From Streptomyces chrestomyceticus JCM 4735 (GTDB lineage Bacteria; Actinomycetota; Actinomycetes; Streptomycetales; Streptomycetaceae), in the NCBI RefSeq assembly GCF_003865135.1, contig NZ_BHZC01000001.1:2046001-2110000 (forward strand): 64,000 bases of DNA, written 5' to 3'. The notes beneath the pieces were generated by a model. It did no database searches and was not told the origin of the DNA. It worked only from the letters and a program-made list of their open reading frames with translations. Position numbers and translations under genes: made by a program. This document shows positions 1 through 7,498 of this stretch, in pieces; position 1 is the first letter of the stretch; each line of letters opens with the position of its first letter.

Positions 1-65
1 GCCGACGGCCCGTCAACTCCCATGGGTGCGGCCACAGGCGGTGCTCCTTCACTCGCGCGGGACGG

Positions 66-236
66 TCATGCTTCCTCGTCCGTCTTCTGCCCCGCGAAAG
101 CCGATCCATGATCACCACAGCGCCGCACGCGCCGCCGCCGGGCATTCTCCAGATCCCGCGCCACGGCCAGCACGACCGCCCCCACGACGAACACCACCGC
201 CACCGGCGCGGCCAACGAAATCAGCATCGGATGCAC
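66..236 (-). CDS. Small single-pass membrane protein (hypothetical)
   Basis: A 56-residue protein if the GTG at 236 is used; a GGGAGAG Shine-Dalgarno lies just upstream. An in-frame ATG three codons later is also possible. Residues about 5-23 form one hydrophobic membrane helix (LISLAAPVAVVFVV region). It is followed by a basic stretch (ARRRRVRR) and a charged tail, which predicts N-out/C-in topology. It lies 160 bp downstream of the helix-turn-helix regulator on the same strand and may share its transcript. No family is recognised; the call rests on coding-like composition, start signal and membrane helix. Confidence 0.42.
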   Translation of the reverse strand: MHPMLISLAAPVAVVFVVGAVVLAVARDLENARRRRVRRCGDHGSAFAGQKTDEEA

Positions 237-395
237 GGCTCTCCCAAGGAACAGGCGGCGAAAGGCGGCGGAATTTCCCAGCCCCGGAAAGCACCATGCG
301 GCACCGCCGACCGTCCCGCCCCTCACCACCGCCCACCCCGCGCGCCCGATCACCCGAATCCCGCACACAGAACCCTGCGCACCGCCCTGGGCGGG

Positions 396-1151
396 TTATG
401 CGGGCACGCGGCGCCCCTGGTCCCACAATTCCTCGGCGTGTTCGGCGAAACGGTCGAACATTCCACCGTCCGCCTGCCGACGCAGATGCAGCAGCGGCGC
501 ATCATGCCCCACCAGCCGGGCAAGGTGCGGTGTCACGAACGCGTCGTCATCGAAGCGGAACACCGAGAGACCTACGTGATACATGGCGTCCTCGGCAGCG
601 CTGAACCGGATTTCCAGACCGTCCACCGGGCCCATCCGGCTCAGTTGCTCCAGCGTGGTGCGAATCCGCGTCGAGACCGTCAGCGTCACCTTTTCCGCGC
701 GCTCCCGGCCCCGGGTGACGTCCCCCTCCGGATCACCGATGAGGAACCGCACCCGGCATCCCGCTCCGGCCTTCCGCCGCAACGTCTCGGAGAAGGCCGG
801 CACCTGCGACCACAGGAAGTAATTCGTGTACCCCGCGAAGAACAGCTCCCTGCCCGCGCCCCGGATCAGCTCGCCCCATACATCGGAGGGACAGGCGGAC
901 CGGTACGGATAGCTGTGCACCAATTCCCGGTCGTACCCGCTCTTGACGCGGTCCTTGACCGACTGCGGCCAGATCATTTCCTCACCCACTCCCAACGCCC
1001 GACAGGCGTCCTCGCGGTTTCGTGCATGGGGCGTCAGTTCCGCGTCGGCCAGCCATCTCTCGACCGTCTTCCCGGTGACGCCGACGCGCACGGCAAGGCG
1101 ACGGGGGCTGAGCCCGGCACTCGCCATAGCCGAGCGTAGGGCAGTGTTCAA
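396..1151 (-). CDS. XRE-family regulator with PLD-like (DUF5919-type) C-terminal domain
   Basis: A 251-residue cytosolic protein. The start is most likely the TTG at 1151, because GGAGGGG sits 3 nt upstream; longer GTG/ATG starts would read through this site. Residues about 1-55 form a helix-turn-helix (SPRRLAVRVGVTGKTVERWL). Residues about 85-245 form a second domain: a segment ELFFAGYTNYF, then AGCRVRFLIGDPEGD, an arginine-rich RGRERA helix, an EIRF strand, and a terminal motif GGMFDRFAEHAEELW. This second domain matches, motif by motif, the C-terminal half of the HEPN protein at 46388-47653. It looks like a phospholipase-D-like fold without an HKD catalytic motif, so a ligand-sensing role is more likely than catalysis (inference). 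Two small genes diverge from it. Confidence 0.85.
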   Translation of the reverse strand: MNTALRSAMASAGLSPRRLAVRVGVTGKTVERWLADAELTPHARNREDACRALGVGEEMIWPQSVKDRVKSGYDRELVHSYPYRSACPSDVWGELIRGAGRELFFAGYTNYFLWSQVPAFSETLRRKAGAGCRVRFLIGDPEGDVTRGRERAEKVTLTVSTRIRTTLEQLSRMGPVDGLEIRFSAAEDAMYHVGLSVFRFDDDAFVTPHLARLVGHDAPLLHLRRQADGGMFDRFAEHAEELWDQGRRVPA

Positions 1152-1238
1152 GACCCCTCCCCTGGACGTTTGGGCCTTCTCGCGAACGTAGCGCCTCGAC
1201 GACCCAACTGTCCCCAATCAGGTACGGATTCGTCCTTG

Positions 1239-1253
1239 AGGGTGCTTCACCCT
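1239..1253 (+). promoter_or_regulatory. Hairpin abutting the ribosome binding site of the small gene at 1261
   Basis: AGGGTG-CTT-CACCCT forms a perfect 6-bp stem with a 3-nt loop. It ends one base before the GGAG ribosome binding site (1254-1257) of the gene starting at 1261. It may modulate translation or serve as a DNA operator for the divergent helix-turn-helix regulator; the sequence does not decide between these. Confidence 0.3.
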
Positions 1254-1260
1254 GGAGCGC

Positions 1261-1458
1261 ATGACCAATCCGACGCCGTACTCCACCGCCCCGATCGTCC
1301 TGCCGTTGCCACTGGAGACGGCCCCTGTCCCCGTCGACGGCTGCGCGGGCTGCACCGAACTCGCCAACGTCCGGGACCGGGCCCGAGCCGTCGGCGACCT
1401 GACCACCGTGACCGACTGCAACGTCTACCTGCGCCGCCATCCGGTAGGCCACCAGTGA
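1261..1458 (+). CDS. Small conserved Streptomyces protein next to HTH regulator
   Basis: A 65-residue protein with ATG start and GGAG 3 nt upstream. The N-terminal 25 residues are proline-rich. The C-terminal part carries DGCAGCTELANVRDRA and then GDLTTVTDCNVYLRRHP, with three Cys (CxxC plus one). To my recollection, small proteins ending in a DCNV..RRHP motif recur beside helix-turn-helix regulators in Streptomyces; their function is not known to me. The stop overlaps the GTG start of the next gene (GTGA), so the two are translationally coupled. The divergent regulator gene lies about 110 bp away. Confidence 0.7.
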   Translation: MTNPTPYSTAPIVLPLPLETAPVPVDGCAGCTELANVRDRARAVGDLTTVTDCNVYLRRHPVGHQ

Positions 1459-1685
1459 GCACCCGTGCCGTCTACCGCTTTGTTCCTCATACGATCCGGC
1501 ACGTACCGGAAGGCGGCGTCTCCTACGCAGCCTTCTGCACAGCCGCCGGGTGCGACGCCGAGTCCGGCCCCCAGGAGGATCAGGACTCGGCGCAGCAGTG
1601 GGCGCTGCGCCACAGCGGTCTGACCGGCCACGACCTGTTCCGGCGTGTGGTCTCCGACCATGCGCGGGTGACCCGGGACGGGTGA
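1455..1685 (+). CDS. Small hypothetical protein (DUF7848-like)
   Basis: A 76-residue product starting at GTG 1455, overlapping the previous stop by 4 bp. The sequence begins STRAVYRFVPHTIRHVPEGG, contains two Cys in AAFCTAAGCDAESG, and has a QQWALRHSGLTGHDLFRR segment. The pattern (a short strand-rich start, a Cys pair, then a W..H...N/TGH helix) resembles the small DUF7848-type proteins annotated beside XRE regulators in Streptomyces; that assignment is from memory and tentative. It is the last gene of this two-gene unit and is followed by the convergent yihY-type gene. Confidence 0.65.
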   Translation: MSTRAVYRFVPHTIRHVPEGGVSYAAFCTAAGCDAESGPQEDQDSAQQWALRHSGLTGHDLFRRVVSDHARVTRDG

Positions 1686-1734
1686 CCACCCGCTTCCTGC
1701 CCCTGCGGCCCCAAAGAGTGAGGCCCTGTGTCCC

Positions 1735-2925
1735 TCAGTGCCGCCAGTGGCGCTTCGTATACGTGTGCAGTCGTGCCCGGACGTCGGCCGGCGGCAGGAA
1801 GTGCGCCCAGCGTTCGGGGTATTCGGCCGGGGGCGGCGCGCCCGGGTCGTCGTCGTCCTCGTCGCCGTCGTCCTCCTCCTCGTCCGGCTCCGGCTCGCCG
1901 GTGAGGGCGGCCTCCCCGGAGGCGGCCGTCGCTCCGAGGCCGACGGCGGCCAGGGCGGAGCGCCGGGCCACCGCCACCTCGCGGGCCCGGCGTTCCTTCT
2001 CGGCGCGGCCCGCCGCGGTGGCGACCGAGGGCCATACGCGGTCGAGGGCCGCGTTCATGGCGGCGCCCACCAGGACCGCGAAGGCGGAGACGCCGATCCA
2101 GAGGAGGACGGCGACGGGTGCGGCCAGGGAGCCGTAGATGGTGGGGCCCTCCACGGTCTGGGTGAGGTAGACGCGCAGCAGCAGGCTGCCCAGGACCCAC
2201 ATGGCGAGGGCGACGACCGCGCCGGGGATGTCCTCGCGCCAGGGTGAGCGGACGGGGACGGACACGTGGTAGAGGGTGGTGAGGAAGGCGACGGAGAGGA
2301 TGAGGACGACCGGCCAGTACAGGATGCGGATGGCGGTCTCGCTCGCCGGCAGCCAACTGACGACGGTGTCCGGACCGACCACCATCAGCGGCAGCGCGAC
2401 CGCGCCGACTACCAGCGCGGCCAGGTAGAGCACGAAGGCCAGCAGCCGGGTCCGGACGATGCCGCGCCGCCCGTCCAGCCCGTACATGATCGTGATGGTG
2501 TCGACGAAGACGTTGACCGCGCGGGAGCCGGACCACAGGGCGATGGCGAAGCCGAGGGAGATGACGTCCGGGCGGCGGCCGGTGAAGATGTCGTCGAGCA
2601 GCGGCCGGGCGATCTCGTTGACGCCCTTGCTGGACAGCAGCGTGTCGGACGCGCTGAGGATGTTCTCCCGGATGTGGTCGATGGTCTCCTGGCCGATCCA
2701 GGGCTCCATGTAGCCGAGCAGGCCGATGAAGCCGAGGAGCAGCGGCGGCAGCGACAGCAGGCAGAAGAACGCGGCCTCGGCGGCGAGCCCGGTGACGCGG
2801 TACTCCATGCAGGAGTTGACGGTGTCCTTCAGCAGCAGCCAGGCGAGGCGGCGTTTGGAGACGTTCCGGTACAGGACCCGGGCCCTGTGCAGACGGCCGG
2901 CCGGCCGCTGCGCTGCTTCTTTCAC
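1735..2925 (-). CDS. YihY/virulence factor BrkB family membrane protein
   Basis: A 396-residue integral membrane protein. The start is GTG 2925, placed by a consensus AAGGAGG 9 nt upstream (2934-2940). The core begins with the family pattern KDTVNSCMEYRVTGLAAEAAFF, followed by about six hydrophobic segments between residues 40 and 300, including LPPLLLGFIGLLGYM, SLGFAIALWSGSRAV and VLLWIGVSAFAVLVGAAMNAAL. The C-terminal 90 residues are cytosolic: an Arg/Ala-rich helix, then a very acidic run (EPDEEEDDGDEDDDD) and a basic end. Family function is unsettled (inner-membrane protein, once proposed as RNase BN). The acidic tail is unusual relative to short family members. Starts of this gene and the divergent aidB-like gene are only 27 bp apart. 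Confidence 0.9.
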   Translation of the reverse strand: MKEAAQRPAGRLHRARVLYRNVSKRRLAWLLLKDTVNSCMEYRVTGLAAEAAFFCLLSLPPLLLGFIGLLGYMEPWIGQETIDHIRENILSASDTLLSSKGVNEIARPLLDDIFTGRRPDVISLGFAIALWSGSRAVNVFVDTITIMYGLDGRRGIVRTRLLAFVLYLAALVVGAVALPLMVVGPDTVVSWLPASETAIRILYWPVVLILSVAFLTTLYHVSVPVRSPWREDIPGAVVALAMWVLGSLLLRVYLTQTVEGPTIYGSLAAPVAVLLWIGVSAFAVLVGAAMNAALDRVWPSVATAAGRAEKERRAREVAVARRSALAAVGLGATAASGEAALTGEPEPDEEEDDGDEDDDDPGAPPPAEYPERWAHFLPPADVRARLHTYTKRHWRH

Positions 2926-2945
2926 TGGCTGCACCTCCTTACCGT
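2917..2945 (+). promoter_or_regulatory. Candidate leaderless promoter for aidB-like gene
   Basis: A TANNNT hexamer TACCGT at 2940-2945 lies 7 nt before the ATG at 2953, and a TTCTTT-like -35 lies 17 bp upstream (2917-2922). No Shine-Dalgarno precedes that ATG; the only purine-rich block in the gap belongs to the opposite strand. Initiation at or next to the A of the ATG would give a leaderless mRNA, a common mode in Streptomyces. The site overlaps the first codons of the divergent yihY-type gene. Confidence 0.35.
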
Positions 2946-2952
2946 ATCTGTC

Positions 2953-4602
2953 ATGGCAGCCACCACTCATACGGTCACGAACCAGCCTCCGCCGCTGGTC
3001 GGGTACGACGTCTTCGCGGCGGACGCGGCGCTCACCGAGGCCGTCGAACGGCACGTTCCGCCCGCTCTCCGGGACGAGGCGCGGACGGAGCTGGGCGAGC
3101 TGGGCCGGGCGGCGGGGTCCGCCCACGCGCAGCGCTGGGGGGCGCTGGCCGACGGCAATCCACCCGTCCTGCGTACCCACGACCGTTACGGCCACCGGGT
3201 GGACGAGGTGGAATTCCACCCGGCGTGGCACCGGCTGCTGGGGCACGCCGTCTCCTCCGGGCTCACCGACGCCTGGTCGCGGCCGGCCGGGCACGTCCGG
3301 CGCGCCGCGGGGTTCCTGGTGTGGACGCAGGCCGAGGCGGGGCACGGCTGTCCGCTGTCGATGACGCACGCGGCGGTGCCGGCGCTGCGGGCCGACCCCG
3401 CGCTGGCGGCGGAGTGGGAGCCGCTGCTGACGTCGCGGGTGTACGAGCCGGGGCTGCGGCCGGTGGCGGAGAAGCCGGGCGCGCTGGCCGGGATGGCGAT
3501 GACGGAGAAGCAGGGCGGCAGCGACGTACGGGCGGTCCGGACGGTGGCGGAACCGCTGTCCGGCGACGGCGAGTACGTCCTGACGGGGCACAAGTGGTTC
3601 TGCTCGGCGCCGATGTCGGACGCGTTCCTGGTGCTGGCGCGGACCCCGGACGACGACGGGCTCTCGTGCTTCCTGCTGCCCCGGGTGCTGCCGGACGGCA
3701 GCCGCAACTCCTTCCGTATCCAGCGGCTCAAGGACAAGCTCGGCAACCGCGCGAACGCGTCGGCCGAGGTCGAGTTCGACGGGACGACCTGGGCGCGGCG
3801 GGTCGGCGAGGAGGGGCGCGGCATCGCGACGATCATCGAGATGGTGGCGGCGACCCGGCTGGACTGCGTGACGGGCTCGGCGGCGGTGATGCGGCAGGCG
3901 GTGGCCCAGGCGCTGCACCACACCACGTACCGGGAGGCGTTCGGCAAGCCGCTCGCCGAGCAGCCGCTGATGCGCAACGTCCTCGCGGACCTGGCGCTGG
4001 AGTCGGAGGCGGCGACGGCGCTGGCGCTGCGGCTGGCGGCGGCGTACGACGCGGACACCGACCAGGAGCGGCACTTCCTGCGGCTGGCGGTGCCCGCGGC
4101 GAAGTTCTGGGTGACGAAGCGCTGCACACCGGTGGCCGCGGAGGCGCTGGAGTGCCTGGGCGGCAACGGTTACGTGGAGGAGTCCGGGATGCCGCGGCTG
4201 CTGCGCGAGTCGCCGCTGAACTCCGTCTGGGAGGGCTCGGGCAACATCCAGGCGCTGGACCTGCTGCGGGCACTGCGCCGCGAACCGGCGGCGCTGCACG
4301 CCTTCCTGACGGAGATCGGTACGGCCCGGGGCGCCGACCACCGGCTGGACGGCGCGATCAAGGGGCTGCTGACCGAACTGGCCGATCTGGAGGGTATCGA
4401 GGCCCGCGCCCGGCGGCTGGCGGAGCGGCTGGCGCTGGTCCTGCAAGGCTCCCTGCTCGTACGGTACGCACCGCCCGAGGTCGCCGACGCGTTCTGCGCC
4501 TCGCGCCTGGGCACCGACCACGGCACCTCCTTCGGCACCCTGCCGCACACCCTCGCCCTGCGCGCGATCGTGGAGCGGGCACGGCCGGTGGCGGAGCGGT
4601 GA
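2953..4602 (+). CDS. Acyl-CoA dehydrogenase family protein, AidB-like
   Basis: A 549-residue flavoprotein, close to the length of AidB (about 540) and longer than ordinary acyl-CoA dehydrogenases (about 390). N-terminal residues 1-170 are helical and include the AidB-type segment WTQAEAGHGCPLSMTHAAVP. The middle beta-domain has MTEKQGGSDVRAVRT and YVLTGHKWFCSAPMSDAF, the FAD-binding loop of this subfamily. The C-terminal helical domain has ECLGGNGYVEESGMPRLLRE and PLNSVWEGSGN, both AidB signatures. AidB proteins bind FAD and DNA and are linked to the alkylation stress response; whether this homologue protects DNA or oxidises an acyl-CoA cannot be told from sequence. It is divergent from the yihY-type gene and monocistronic by context. 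Confidence 0.9.
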   Translation: MAATTHTVTNQPPPLVGYDVFAADAALTEAVERHVPPALRDEARTELGELGRAAGSAHAQRWGALADGNPPVLRTHDRYGHRVDEVEFHPAWHRLLGHAVSSGLTDAWSRPAGHVRRAAGFLVWTQAEAGHGCPLSMTHAAVPALRADPALAAEWEPLLTSRVYEPGLRPVAEKPGALAGMAMTEKQGGSDVRAVRTVAEPLSGDGEYVLTGHKWFCSAPMSDAFLVLARTPDDDGLSCFLLPRVLPDGSRNSFRIQRLKDKLGNRANASAEVEFDGTTWARRVGEEGRGIATIIEMVAATRLDCVTGSAAVMRQAVAQALHHTTYREAFGKPLAEQPLMRNVLADLALESEAATALALRLAAAYDADTDQERHFLRLAVPAAKFWVTKRCTPVAAEALECLGGNGYVEESGMPRLLRESPLNSVWEGSGNIQALDLLRALRREPAALHAFLTEIGTARGADHRLDGAIKGLLTELADLEGIEARARRLAERLALVLQGSLLVRYAPPEVADAFCASRLGTDHGTSFGTLPHTLALRAIVERARPVAER

Positions 4603-5079
4603 CGCCGGCGGTGACGTACCGGGGGCGGGAGCGGTGCGGTACGCGATGACGGCGCGGTGACGTACGCGGTGGCGGGCCCGGGTCCCTCAGGAGGGGGGTC
4701 GGGGTCCAGGGCCCGCCACCGTGTGGGCGAGGAGCGGTGCCGCGCCGACCCGGCGCCGCTCCCCGGTCTCGGACCGGTCCTCAGGACCGGCCCGCGAGGT
4801 CTGTCGCCGCCCGTCGCCGCGGCGGCCCGTACCGGACGGCCGGAGCGCGGCGGCTCCCGGCGGCACGGGCTCCGGGTAAGGCGGCGAGGACGGCACGAGG
4901 GATTCCGCTCACCATGGCGTCGCCCCCTCTCGTCCTGCCGGTCACCTTCCTCGCCGCCGTCATAGGCCACAACAGTTGCAGCCGGTTGCAACCAATTGAC
5001 GCAATCCCGCGTTCGGAGCGGCCCGGTGACGGCACCATGGGCGGCAACCCCACGGACAGTGCACGACGGAGAGAAGAGC
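4603..5079. other. Intergenic region with hairpin and phased direct repeats
   Basis: This 477-bp stretch has no convincing gene. CCGGTCC-TCA-GGACCGG at 4774-4790 is a 7-bp stem with a 3-nt loop and could end transcription of the aidB-like gene, though no T-run follows. Nearer the downstream gene, GTTGCA occurs at 4975-4980 and again at 4985-4990. The copies are exactly one helical turn apart, inside an AT-richer patch that continues to ATTGAC at 4995-5000. These repeats are good candidates for the binding site of the adjacent regulator. Confidence 0.5.
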
Positions 5080-6360
5080 GTGAGCGACAGACCGAGCGAC
5101 ATGGGCATCTGGTCGGCCCAGGAGGTACGCGAGACGACGCGGCGGCTCGCCTCGCTCCGTGAGGCCGCGCTCTGCGGCGGCCGGACGGCCGCCGCGCCCC
5201 GTGCCGTGATCTGCGAGTCCTGGCGCCGGGCGCTGGACCGCGGAGTCGACCCGGACCGGGACGTACGCGAACGGCCGCTGACCGTCGAGGAGCTGGAGCA
5301 CCGGCGGCACAGCTCCCGGCTCGCGTCGCTGCTGCCGCTGTTCAACAGCGGTCTGCTGCCGGCCGCGGACGCCGCCCAGCAGATCATGGTCGTCACCGAC
5401 GCCGAGGGGCGGGTGCTGTGGCGGGAGGGCTGCGCGCCGGTGCGGCGGATGGCCGACCGGCACGGCTTCGACAAGGGCGCGGACTGGACCGAGGAGATCG
5501 TCGGCACCAACGCCATCGGGACCGCGCTGGTGGCCCGCCGCCCCGTCCTGGTGCACTCCGCCGAGCACTTCGTCCGTACCCACCACCAGTGGACGTGCGC
5601 CGCGGCGCCGCTGCACGATCCGCGCGACGGGCGGCTGCTGGGCATCGTGGACGTGAGCGGCCCGGCGTCCACCTTCCATCCCAGCACCCTGTCGCTGGTC
5701 TCCGCGGTGGCCCGGCTCGCGGAGAGCGAGCTGCGCGAACGGCACCACGGCGCGCTCGACCGGCTGCGGGCGAGCGCCGCGCCCGTACTGGCCCGGCTCG
5801 GCGGGCAGGCGCTGGCCGTCGACAAGGACGGCTGGACGGCGGCGGTCACCGGGCTGGCGCCGCCGGACCGGGTCGCCCTGCCCAAGTCCCCGGAGGCCGG
5901 GCCGCTGTGGCTGCCGCGCTACGGGATGTGCACGCTGGAGCCGCTGCCCGGCGGCTGGCTGATCCGCGTCGGCGCGCCGCAGGGCGAGGAGCCGCGGGCC
6001 AGCCGGGTGCTGCTGGATCTCGGCAGCCGTGCCCGGCCGGCGGTCACGGTCACCGGCCCGGCGGGCAGTTGGACGCACGAGCTGAGTCCGCGCCACGCGG
6101 AGGTGCTGTTCGTGCTGGCGCGCCGGCCGGAGGGGCGCAGCGCGGCCGACCTCGCGCAGGACCTCTTCGGGGACCGCGCCCGGACGGTGACGGTACGGGC
6201 CGAGCTGTCCCGGTTGCGCCGCCATCTCGCGAGCGTGCTGGCGCACCGCCCGTACCGCTTCGCCGACGGGGTGGACGTGGAACTGCGGCTGCCGCCGAGC
6301 CCGGTGGACCTGCTGCCGCACTCGACGGCACCGGCGGTGCTGGCGGCGCGGCACGCGTGA
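5080..6360 (+). CDS. GAF-domain transcriptional regulator
   Basis: A 426-residue protein starting at GTG 5080, with GGAGAGA about 6 nt upstream. Residues about 30-230 carry a sensory region: VICESWRRALDRGVDP is the conserved helix of AcoR-type GAF regulators, and TNAIGTALVARRPVLVHSAEHF the GAF ligand-pocket segment. The C-terminus (about 340-410) has a winged-helix-like unit, LSPRHAEVLFVLARRPEGRS followed by VTVRAELSRLRRHLASVL. There is no AAA+ sigma-54 interaction domain, so it differs from true AcoR and probably acts as a simple DNA-binding sensor. Homologues often control alcohol or aldehyde metabolism genes, but none is adjacent here. Confidence 0.85.
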   Translation: MSDRPSDMGIWSAQEVRETTRRLASLREAALCGGRTAAAPRAVICESWRRALDRGVDPDRDVRERPLTVEELEHRRHSSRLASLLPLFNSGLLPAADAAQQIMVVTDAEGRVLWREGCAPVRRMADRHGFDKGADWTEEIVGTNAIGTALVARRPVLVHSAEHFVRTHHQWTCAAAPLHDPRDGRLLGIVDVSGPASTFHPSTLSLVSAVARLAESELRERHHGALDRLRASAAPVLARLGGQALAVDKDGWTAAVTGLAPPDRVALPKSPEAGPLWLPRYGMCTLEPLPGGWLIRVGAPQGEEPRASRVLLDLGSRARPAVTVTGPAGSWTHELSPRHAEVLFVLARRPEGRSAADLAQDLFGDRARTVTVRAELSRLRRHLASVLAHRPYRFADGVDVELRLPPSPVDLLPHSTAPAVLAARHA

Positions 6361-6382
6361 GGGGCGAGGGCCCTTAAATGCG

Positions 6383-6412
6383 GTGCGGCCGCACGGACCC
6401 CTCAGCTAATCT
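6383..6412 (+). promoter_or_regulatory. Palindrome and -10 element upstream of the LLM oxidoreductase
   Basis: GTGCGGCCGCAC at 6383-6394 is a perfect 12-bp palindrome, and TAATCT at 6407-6412 fits a TANNNT -10 box. The palindrome occupies the -35 region, so a dimeric regulator bound there would block RNA polymerase. No clear -35 hexamer is present, which suggests activator dependence or a non-housekeeping sigma factor. The gene start is 134 bp downstream. Confidence 0.35.
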
Positions 6413-6546
6413 GGCACCGCTTCGAACATCAGCTCCCCAGGAGGACGTCGCGGAACGGGAGCAGCCCACGCCACAGCGCGCGTGCGGCCGGGCGAGCGGG
6501 CGACACGACCTTTCGCGCTCGACGCTGCCCTCCTGGAGGACCTGTC

Positions 6547-7398
6547 ATGTCCATCGGTCTCGGCCTGCCCATCGGCGACCCCGCATCCCTGCTGACCTGG
6601 GCGCGGCGCGCCGACGCCCTCCCGTTCCGCAGCATCGCGCTGCTCGACCGGCTGGCGTACGGCAACCCGGAACCCCTGATCACCCTGGCCGCCCTGGCCG
6701 GCGCCACCTCCGTCGTACGGCTGCAGACGGAGGTACTGCTCGCACCGCTGCACCGCACCGCGCTGCTCGCCAAGCAGGCCGCCACCCTCGACCTGCTCTC
6801 CGATGCCCGGTTCACGCTCGGCATCGGGCTGGGCGGACGCGCGGACGACTACGCGGCGGCGGGCGTCGACAAGCACACCCGCGGCCGGCGACTGGACGGC
6901 CAGATGTCCCGGCTGCGCTCCGTCTGGGCCGGTGAGCCGTACGGCGAGGGCGTCGGCCCGGTCGGCCCCGCGCCGGCCCGCCCCGGCGGCCCGGAAGTGC
7001 TCTTCGGTGGCTTCGTGCCGGCCGTGGTCCGGCGGGTGGCCCGCTGGGGCGACGGCTTCCTAGGGGCTGCGCTGCCCGCACCGATGATGGACGGCCTGTT
7101 CCGCGACGTGGAGAAGGCGTGGGACGAGGCGGGCCGACCCGGCCGCCCCCGGTTGGTGGCGCAGGTGAACGTGGCACTCGGCCCGGCCCCCGTCCTCGAC
7201 GAGGCCCGGCGCGAGGCGCGCGCGTACTACGGCCCCTTCGAGTACACCGACCACATCGTGAACGGACTGCTCACCACGGAACGCGGCATCCGCGACGCGG
7301 TGACCGCCTACCGCGCCATCGGCGCCGACGAGGTGATGCTCTACTGCTGGGCCACCGACCCGGACCAGGTGGACCGCATCGCGGACGCGGTGCTGTGA
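6547..7398 (+). CDS. LLM-class flavin-dependent oxidoreductase
   Basis: A 283-residue cytosolic enzyme; GGAGGA lies 6 nt before the ATG. The bacterial luciferase-like barrel is visible: an N-terminal strand IGLGLPIG, the conserved TEVLLAPLHRTALLAKQAATLDLLS and RFTLGIGLGGRADDYAAAGV (F420/FMN binding segment), then EVLFGGFVPAVVRRVARWGDGFLGA. Such enzymes use reduced FMN or F420 supplied by a partner reductase. In Streptomyces many are F420-dependent, but the cofactor cannot be fixed from this sequence. The length is on the short side of the family (280-350). It stands alone between the GAF regulator and a GNAT gene, so the substrate is unknown. Confidence 0.9.
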   Translation: MSIGLGLPIGDPASLLTWARRADALPFRSIALLDRLAYGNPEPLITLAALAGATSVVRLQTEVLLAPLHRTALLAKQAATLDLLSDARFTLGIGLGGRADDYAAAGVDKHTRGRRLDGQMSRLRSVWAGEPYGEGVGPVGPAPARPGGPEVLFGGFVPAVVRRVARWGDGFLGAALPAPMMDGLFRDVEKAWDEAGRPGRPRLVAQVNVALGPAPVLDEARREARAYYGPFEYTDHIVNGLLTTERGIRDAVTAYRAIGADEVMLYCWATDPDQVDRIADAVL

Positions 7399-7498
7399 TC
7401 GGGGCCGGGCCGCGCGGGGGTGCTTCGCGCGGCCCGGCCGCTCACCTGGACTCCCCCACGGCAGCCGCACGGGCGCGGCCCTGTGATGTGCTGCCCCC

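Noticed and set aside
1735..4548. A 937-residue minus-strand frame that would fuse the YihY protein to a long N-terminus
   Set aside because: Only the part from 2925 downward has family signatures; a consensus ribosome binding site precedes GTG 2925, and the rest overlaps the AidB-like gene.
3225..4649. Long open frame on the plus strand over the AidB-like gene, and similar long frames opposite many genes
   Set aside because: These are third-position-GC shadows: composition is Arg/Gly/Ala/Pro-biased, no family motif appears, and the real frame has complete domain signatures.
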